Source: Mytilus californianus
Taxonomy: Eukaryota > Mollusca > Bivalvia > Mytilida > Mytilidae
DNA length: 64,000 nt
Direction of reading: 5' to 3'
NCBI RefSeq assembly: GCF_021869535.1
Contig: NW_026262690.1
Coordinates: 92,595,995 to 92,659,994 of the forward strand
In this document: one piece after another, positions 57,701 to 64,000 of the stretch
How positions within the stretch are numbered: position 1 is the first letter of the stretch
Layout: every line of letters begins with the position of its first letter
The notes under the pieces: generated by a model
What the model saw: only the letters and a program-made list of their open reading frames with translations
The model's database searches: none
Told to the model about the DNA's origin: nothing
Program-made: the position numbers and the translations under genes

Positions 57701-57804
57701 AGGATTTCAGTTAATAACTTTGAGGTTCCGTTGTTAGTTTTATTTGAAACTAAGATAGAGAAATTTCCACCATTCAACTTTACAACGTATAGCTTCAAAA
57801 AAAA
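54746..57804. other. Intronic sequence without a recognised gene
   Basis: Includes an interval at 55212-55312 with a strong donor on the minus strand and one open frame, and overlapping plus-strand ORFs at 55461-55701 with no recognisable domain. None is supported well enough to call. The rest is AT-rich. Confidence 0.45.
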
Positions 57805-57915
57805 AAATTGAGAATGGAAATGGGGAATGTGTCAAATAGACAACAACCCGACCAAAGAGCAAAAAACAGCCGAAGGCCACCAATGGGTCTTCAACACATC
57901 AAGAAAACCAAGCCT
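57805..57915 (+). repeat. Head fragment of the GAGACAACAACCCGACC family
   Basis: TTGAGAATGGAAATGGGGAA, GACAACAACCCGACCAAAGA and GGCCACCAATGGGTCTTCAA, then truncated. Confidence 0.75.
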
Positions 57916-58084
57916 ATATACTATATAATAATCATGTCGTAAATTATAAGGATCTAAAATAACACCGTGTTATATTAGGTTCACATAATGTTTTCTCAAG
58001 TCTACATAATGTAGTTTCAAGTCATCGTTTTATATGATAAGCCTTTCGTTACATTATAATTATATAAGATCTTCCTTTCTAACC

Positions 58085-58420
58085 TGAACACACCGCTTCG
58101 GTGGTCTTGTGGTAAAGTGTTCGTCTTGAGTGCGGAAGGAAGGAAGTGGGTTCGAAATCCAGGCTTATTCAAACCAAAGACTTTAAACTAGGTGTTTGCT
58201 GCTTTTCAGATAAGCATGCGACATTAAGAAATAATAATAAAGACCGTTTGGTTCGGATTCAGAATAATGTGCCGGGTAGGGTGATATGTCTGACTGCGGA
58301 CTGTTACCTTGTGGACTAGTACGTAAAAAATCATTGCTATTCATATCGCATCAACATGTTCTCGTTCTAGATTTGCATATAGACTTGACGTTAGACAGCC
58401 ATTCATCAGCATCATCTTTC
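58085..58420 (+). repeat. tRNA-derived SINE
   Basis: The head CACCGCTTCGGTGGTCTTGT, GGTAAAGTG and GGGTTCGAAATCC matches tRNA-type A and B boxes of an internal RNA polymerase III promoter; the B box has one extra base. The body has AAACCAAAGACTTTAAA, TTTGCTGCTTTTCAGATAAG, GTTCGGATTCAGAATAATGT, GCCGGGTAGGGTGATATGTC and GGACTGTTACCTTGTGGACT, an order I recall as a widespread bivalve SINE. It does not fold as an intact tRNA gene. Confidence 0.8.
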
Positions 58421-58590
58421 CATAACATGATTTATCGATATTTTATGAAATTTTCCTTTGATCTTACGGACTGCTAATTTCCTTTCTCAGCACAGTTAAG
58501 TGATATGAAAAGTTATCGCTAAAAACTAATGGCGCACGTGCCGTTGGCAATATAAAAATCAAAGTCGTCATAGGCAAAATAGCGATAAAC

Positions 58591-58689
58591 AGATTATCAT
58601 TGGTCATCTCAACTCGATTGCTTTTCTCACTTTCGCCGTACCGGCTCAAACGAGAAAATCAATCTCGTTGAGATGACCAACGATAATCT
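58591..58689. repeat. Foldback with 39-bp arms
   Basis: AGATTATCATTGGTCATCTC at 58591 and GAGATGACCAACGATAATCT ending at 58689 begin arms that pair over 39 bp with about five mismatches around a 21-base loop. Likely a small dispersed palindromic element. Confidence 0.7.
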
Positions 58690-58802
58690 ATAAGTATCTG
58701 AACTTAACAATGTATAGTTTCAAGTCAACACACTGTTCGGTAAGTCTATCATTTTAGTATGATCATATGTTATGTTGACATATCTTATCATCATATATAG
58801 TA

Positions 58803-59130
58803 ATAAGAAGATGTGGTATGAGTGCCAATGAGACAACCCTCCTGCCAAGTCATAAAGTTAACAATTATAGGTCAAAGAAAGGCCTTCAACACGGAGCCTT
58901 GGCACACACCGAACAGCAAGCTATAAAGGGCCCCAAAATATTACTAGTGTAAAACAATCCAATCAGGAAAACCAACGGTCTTATCTATTTAAAAAAAACG
59001 AGAAAAGAGAAACACTTATGAACCACATCAACAAACGACAACCACTGAACAACAGGTTCATGACTAAGGACAGGTGCAAACAAATGCAGCGGGTTTAAAC
59101 GTTCTAACAGGCGCCAACCTTCACCCTAAC
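58803..59130 (+). repeat. Dispersed mussel-type repeat, forward copy
   Basis: AAGAAGATGTGGTATGAGTG, CCAATGAGACAACCCTCCTG, AAAGGCCTTCAACACGGAGC, ACGACAACCACTGAACAACA and GGACAGGTGCAAACAAATGC in family order. The family start and end coordinates are clearest here. Confidence 0.8.
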
Positions 59131-60511
59131 CTGAAATAGTAGTGTAACATAACGACATAGAAAGACACACTATAACCTTGGACAAAATTGCTTTAAACAA
59201 AATAACGTACATAGGTAAATATAATAATTTTGTTGTAAGGAGTACATGGAGTACGGAAATGGTGTTCACAAAATAAATAAATTTGTTGTTCATACTACGA
59301 GAACAGAAGTGAAAATTTATCGTCATACTAAATACGTATCAAATGTGGTACGTATTAAAAATAGTGAGACGAGATATAACACAAAGTAAGTAAACATTGA
59401 ATAACAAAAATGCATTGAAAATTGTGTCAACAGGTCAAATTAACACGAAAGTACGATTAGAGAGTACTCGCAGTTACTGAAAGCTAGTTAAAATCCAAAA
59501 AAACAATAATAAAAAAATCATGCATCAGACTATAATAAATTAAAACTCATCCTAGGGATTTAGTGTTTAACGGCATGGACAGTCAAAGAAGACATGGCTT
59601 GTGCAATGCCAAAATAAAAGTAGCCAGAGGAAGTAGGATATTTAGGATATAACCTGATAATAAATATGTATAATGTTATATATAGATAAAGCAATCTCTA
59701 TATAGAAAATGAAAAATCATGTGCTTTCAACTTTACATCGTGTAGTTTCTAGTAAACATTCTATACGATAAGCCTATCCTGTTTTACTGATATAATTCGT
59801 TCTATCTTAACCTGCCATTTTATTTCAAAGTCAACATTATAAAATTCAAGCGCTTTATATTAATTTGTAACCATAGCAATCGAGGTCGATGACTGAGCAT
59901 TTCCTAGTTTCAAGTAAACATTATGTAATGTTAACTCAACATAAAATAGTTTCAACTCAACGTAACGAGCATTTCACTACAAAACCATGGCTAAACATAT
60001 TTAACACTAGCATTTGCAAGTTAAAATAACACAGTTTGAATTAAGAATATTTTAATTTAGAGTGAGCATTTTGATTACTCGGTTTTCTTTTTTGCGGTGT
60101 CAATTTTACAATAAACCTTTAGCATAACATTTTGTAAGTTTAAATATATGACGGCTGATTTTTTCCGTAGAAATACAAAAGGACAATATAAGTTCAATTT
60201 TTATGAGGGTACTAAAAGCCAATAGACATGCAGACGGGGATGAACATCACAAGCACTCGTCTATAAAAAAGTTACCTATATACTTTTCATAACACAAGGT
60301 ACATAACTTGTTAATTTGTAAACTGTCACCCAGTCGCGAACGTAAACTGAATTATGATTTTTGTTCACCAAGAAGAGAAATATAAAAAATAGTCTAATAA
60401 TAATGAAACCAACCATAACCTCAACATCCCACTGGACGTAAAGTAAACTTCAATCAATCAATCATAAACTCCACAAATAATACTGGCATAGAATAAATAT
60501 ATTTTACTTAC
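59131..60511. other. Intron below the first BIR exon, nothing recognised
   Basis: Contains fragments such as GAGAGTACTCGCAGTTACTG (about 59460), part of the long form of the mussel-type repeat. No exon supported. Confidence 0.5.
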
Positions 60512-61103
60512 TAATAGAAAACACTGGAGATCTTCTTCTTTCTAATTCACTTATTGGAATATTGACTGCAATAAGAGTTGATACCAAAAACGGACAGTCA
60601 GGTTGGAATCGTCTATGTATCATCTTAGGATTGTCTCCATTATTCCAATTTTGGTAACTGAATCCGCAAAATGTGCATCGACAATTATGTCCAACTCCAG
60701 TGTAATAAAAACCTGCATTCGCAAGCTTAATCGTTGAGACACCAAGAGTATTAGGTGCAGTGTAAAAAGACTCTAATCTTGCCCACTCAAATCGCATTTT
60801 TGCATGAAATGATAAATAAGGTCTCCTATTTATATATAAATCTAAACTGAATATATAAACTTGTATTCGTAGCAAATGATGTCCTAATCTCAAGGTATCA
60901 TTACGACCAGATAGACATCTTTTTGGGACACAGTTTTTCAAAGGTTTAACACATAATGTATTTTTGCCATTTATACTTAAACAGTATACGGATAAAATCC
61001 TACTGAAGAAGTTGTCAAGGAGTAATTTCAAACCAATTATCCATTTAAAAAATCCCATTGTACAAACTAAAATGAATAAATCTCGTAGAAAATTGAAATC
61101 CAT
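60512..61103 (-). CDS. BIR-domain gene, probable first coding exon with complete first BIR
   Basis: From ATG at 61103 the frame runs 197 codons plus one base to a strong donor (GTAAGTAA). Residues about 108-172 form a full BIR: LANAGFYYTGVG, then zinc ligands C143, C146, H163 and C170 with CX2CX16HX6C spacing, and W153. Residues 8-33 are hydrophobic with a Lys-Trp break (ILVCTMGFFKWIIGLKLLLD). A TGA lies in frame 12 bases 5' of the ATG, so this ATG or Met16 is the likely start, although an acceptor-like TTAG just upstream leaves a 5' exon possible. IAP proteins use BIRs to bind caspases and signalling adaptors. No RING or CARD was found in the window; they could lie beyond the left edge. The family is certain, the exact orthologue is not. 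Confidence 0.85.
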
Positions 61104-62490
61104 AGCTGCTAAGTATCAATATTTATCAGCCTCAATATCTAAAATATAAACAAATCAATATATTAACACATTTTGTGTAATTCTTCTACACAACCAACAC
61201 CAAGAGATAAAAATTCACCTTTTATAAAAAGTTATAAAATAAGATTTAAGGTATGAAAAATAAGCATAAACCTAAGCAAAGTTTGATCTAAAGGAATGCA
61301 ATAAATAAAGTCAACAGTAGTATACCGCTGGTCAATAGTCATAAATCGATTAAGCGAAATCAAATTCGGGTCTCAAACCAAAACCGGGGAAAACACATCA
61401 ACTATATAAGGAAAACAACGAGACAACAGAAACACTGATCTGCTACGAAAACAAACGCCAACATACATAGAAACGGACTATTTGATAACAACTGCCATAT
61501 ATCTGACTTGGTACAGCACATTTTAAGAAAAAAGGTGGGCTGAACCTTGTTTTAATAATAAACTTGAGTATGTAAAAATTAAAATAACAAAAATACCGAA
61601 CTCCGAAGAAAATTCAAAACGGAAAGTCCGTAATCAAATGGCAAAATCTAAAGCTCAAACATACCAAACGAATGGATAAGAACTGTCATATTCATATAAT
61701 GCCAGATGAAAGCTGTAAATAGTGTATGTAGCGGAAGAAATGCATTCTGAAATACTAAATAGTGGTAATAGAAAAATAGTGAAATATTTTGGAGCATTTA
61801 TTTTCATATTTTCCTGAAATAATTTTAAGTGTTACAATAGCCAGAAAATATGTAATTATAATATTTATATTTTATAAACAAGGAAAAATTGAATAACTGA
61901 AATCGGTATCTGATTCGGTTGTTCTTGCTACAGTGTATATTCTGTAAGAGTTACACAAAGTTCAATAACAAAAATACCGAACTCCGAGGGAAATTCAAAC
62001 GGAAAGTCCGTAATCAAATGGCAAAATCAAAAGCTTAAACACATCAAACGAATGGATAACAACTGTCATATTCCTGACTTGGTGCAGGCATTTACCTATG
62101 TAGAAAATGGCGGATTAAACCTGGTTTTATAGCTAGCTAAACCTATCACTTGTATGACAGTCGCATAAAATTCCATTATATTGACAACGATGTGTAAACA
62201 AAACAAACAGACATAATAGGTAAAGATGTCAAAAATAGGGGTACAGCAATCAACGTTGTGTTATGATATTATTCACTAAAAAAACAAACAAATATGTCAA
62301 CAAAGAAAAACAAAAAGGCATATAGACAAAGCAAGTTAGCAAAAACTAAAGATAAGAATACAAAAATTTACCATAGCACAATAACACAATGACGGGATGT
62401 ATAAGTACCGATCCACGTCAAATGGATATTACCAAAAATAGACTAGACAGTAAACACGTTATTAAGATAATAAACAACGTCGGTACCTAG
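61104..62490. other. 5' flank of the BIR gene with dispersed repeats
   Basis: 61581-61710 and 61963-62110 are two plus-orientation copies of the CATTCGTTTGATG family (complement: GGAAAGTCCGTAATCAAATG, CAAACGAATGGATAA). The promoter of the BIR gene should lie here if 61103 is its start. I could not identify a TATA box or initiator with confidence in this AT-rich DNA. Confidence 0.5.
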
Positions 62491-62493
62491 AAT

Positions 62494-63045
62494 CTATATT
62501 TCAAAACCATCCTGTATTATTTCTGAAGTTGATACGGAATATTTATCAACAAGGTCTTGGTATCTTCCGATGAACTTTTTTTTAGAAAAAGGAGGAGACG
62601 TTCTTTGACATACCCCTGGTTCATGAACTTTCTGCTCAGACACTGGTAACGTTTTACAAAGTCTGAGTAGCAGCTGCAAGCTCTTGAATACTGAATGAGT
62701 TGGGAAATGTATATACCATATGCAGGTGAAGTTGGTATATTGCTACTAAGGTGGGGGAAATTGATAATTTCAAAATTAAAATCGTCTCGTTTGTCATATA
62801 TTCTGGTACCGAGGTGACCGCTTATGTCAAATTCGAGGTATAAAGCTAAAAAAAGGGACAGAGGAAGCCGTGTCTGTTGTTTCTTTAATTTGTAGTTCTG
62901 GAGGATATATTAATGGAATCTTATCAGAAAAGTTTGGATTGTTAATAGAAAAGACATCATCAATATATCTGAATGTGAAATTAAATGAGCTGGCTTCTTT
63001 GATCTTCTGGTTTTTCACAAGTGTCTGATAAATAAACACTAAAAA
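62494..63045 (-). pseudogene. Reverse-transcriptase fragment with YIDD box
   Basis: From about 63039 down the frame reads FTFRYIDDVFSINNPNFSDK, IYPPELQIKETTDTASSVPF, then after a frameshift YDKRDDFNFEIINFP, SPAYGIYIS and SRACSS. In the 62494-62679 frame KKKFIGRYQDLVDKYSVSTS follows. YIDD is the catalytic metal-binding box of an RT. The protein family is the same as at 28790-29580, which lacks this box. Frameshifts and missing 5' domains mark it as dead. Penelope-like or non-LTR affiliation is unresolved. Confidence 0.75.
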
Positions 63046-63639
63046 TGTTAAATGGTCAACACTTTGTTATTTTGAAGAGAGAAAATGATTTTTAATCAAT
63101 AGGAAATACACAAGAAATATTTTCATTATCAAATATTACATTATGTTTTTCGGAAAGTTTCATATTTTCACTAAATATGTTTAAGGTTATTTGCATGATA
63201 ATATTTCGGGCCGTAAGAAGGAGTTTTTAAAATCATATTTAGCAAGCAGCTTGTTTTTAGTTCTCATAATATTGCAAGTTTACAGCAAGTTCGTATAGAA
63301 CAAACAATGAGCTGAATGTAACAAGTTATGTTGAATTATTAAGAAACCTAAAGGTCATCAACATGGAGAACCAACAACAGAATTAAACGAATGAGTTGAG
63401 AAAATAAAGACACTAAAACGGTGAACACATGTATGATGACGGTCTTTGAGCTTGTGAGTCTTTCTCCATTGTTTAAACTGAAGGATGATTTTATGGATCA
63501 ATTGTGCACAACATTGAATATTAGAACACCAAAATGCATAAACTAAAGGCTTCTAAGAACCCTAATCGCTCAACTGGCTAACCACATCACATTAGCTATA
63601 AAACCAGGTTTAACATAACTTTCTTTGGAAAATGCCTGT
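63046..63639. other. Sequence without a recognised gene
   Basis: AT-rich; may include eroded 5' sequence of the RT fragment. Nothing supported. Confidence 0.4.
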
Positions 63640-63770
63640 ACCAAGTCAAGAATATGCCAGTTGTTTTTTATTTGTTTCTTTGATTAATAGCGTTTAATTT
63701 TGTCCGTTTTTATGGACTTCCCCTTTTTGAATTTGGCTTGGAGTTCAGTATTTTTAATATTATTTTTTTT
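63640..63770 (-). repeat. Dispersed short repeat, CATTCGTTTGATG family, diverged
   Basis: GCCAGTTGTTTTTTATTTG, TTGTCCGTTTTTATGGACTT and TTGGAGTTCAGTATTTTTAA in family order. Confidence 0.6.
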
Positions 63771-63854
63771 CGATATCTATTTACATTTTTTTTTATCATA
63801 ATTTTATTGAGAAAGAATCAAATTGTTTGAATTAGTTAACATCTTGTAACGTCT

Positions 63855-63995
63855 GGCCCTTTTGAATAAAGCTGACTATACAGTATGGATTTTTCTCATT
63901 GTTCAGGGCTGTACAGTTATACATAGTTGCTTAAATCCTCATCATTTGGACTCTGTTGGATAGTTGTCTCATTGGCATTCATACCACCTATCCTT
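63855..63995 (-). repeat. Dispersed mussel-type repeat, end fragment
   Basis: GCTGACTATACAGTATGGAT, TTCTCATTGTTCAGGGCTGT, GGATAGTTGTCTCATTGGCA and TTCATACCACCTATCCTTAT in family order. Confidence 0.7.
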
Positions 63996-64000
63996 ATTTA

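Noticed and set aside
58090-58165. Possible tRNA gene
   Set aside because: A and B boxes are present but the B box has an extra base, there is no matching acceptor stem, and a typical SINE body follows.

Overview
This looks like an intron- and repeat-dominated piece of an animal nuclear genome, most probably a bivalve mollusc of the mussel type (Mytilidae). The DNA is AT-rich, protein-coding information is carried only by short exons with GT-AG borders, and most of the remainder is made of dispersed repeats that I recognise from mussel genomic sequence. The organism call rests on memory of those repeats and on the style of the BIR (inhibitor-of-apoptosis) exons, not on a search. There is no bacterial, viral or organellar gene organisation.

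One gene is well supported, on the minus strand. It encodes a BIR-domain (IAP/BIRC-like) protein. A first coding exon at 60512-61103 carries a complete BIR with CX2CX16HX6C zinc ligands. A second BIR is split over three exons (14840-15382, 14072-14110, 8768-8896) and a third, homologous BIR begins in two exons (6896-7141, 5425-5463); its last exon should lie a few hundred bases beyond the left edge. Four short candidate exons (54674-54745, 35150-35185, 32603-32679, 20074-20113) have good splice borders and fit the reading phase between the first and second BIRs. The simplest reading is therefore one gene of at least 56 kb encoding a multi-BIR protein, about 604 codons of which are in view. Two or three neighbouring genes remain possible. 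The exon A/B/C module appears to be a tandem duplication with phase-1 borders, so adding a module keeps the frame. One copy has gained a coding 30-bp minisatellite.

Layout, left to right: 1-8.8 kb holds the left BIR module, whose intron contains a broken DIRS-type retrotransposon (1.85-2.8 kb) and several repeats. 8.75-15.4 kb holds the second BIR module, whose intron contains a TIR element (11.5-13.5 kb). 15.4-24.8 kb is intron with dispersed repeats, SINE-like pieces and a decayed LINE reverse transcriptase (22.1-23.5 kb). 24.8-28.5 kb is a direct array of three ~1.2 kb units carrying clustered AGGTCA half-sites and GGAAGT motifs. 28.8-30.6 kb holds reverse-transcriptase and 3'-tail fragments. 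33.4-34.2 kb is a hAT-like MITE with an 8-bp target duplication. 39.2-44.5 kb is an oppositely oriented array of the same AGGTCA-bearing repeat, interrupted by a 1.27 kb insertion and ending in a tandem hairpin array. 47.4-52.7 kb contains a foldback satellite element and a second, inverted, enlarged copy of the TIR element. 53-64 kb holds microsatellites, a tRNA-derived SINE, the first BIR exon and a further reverse-transcriptase fragment.

Apart from the BIR gene I see no confident host gene. Exon borders were inferred by eye from splice signals and reading phase; RNA evidence would be needed to confirm them.
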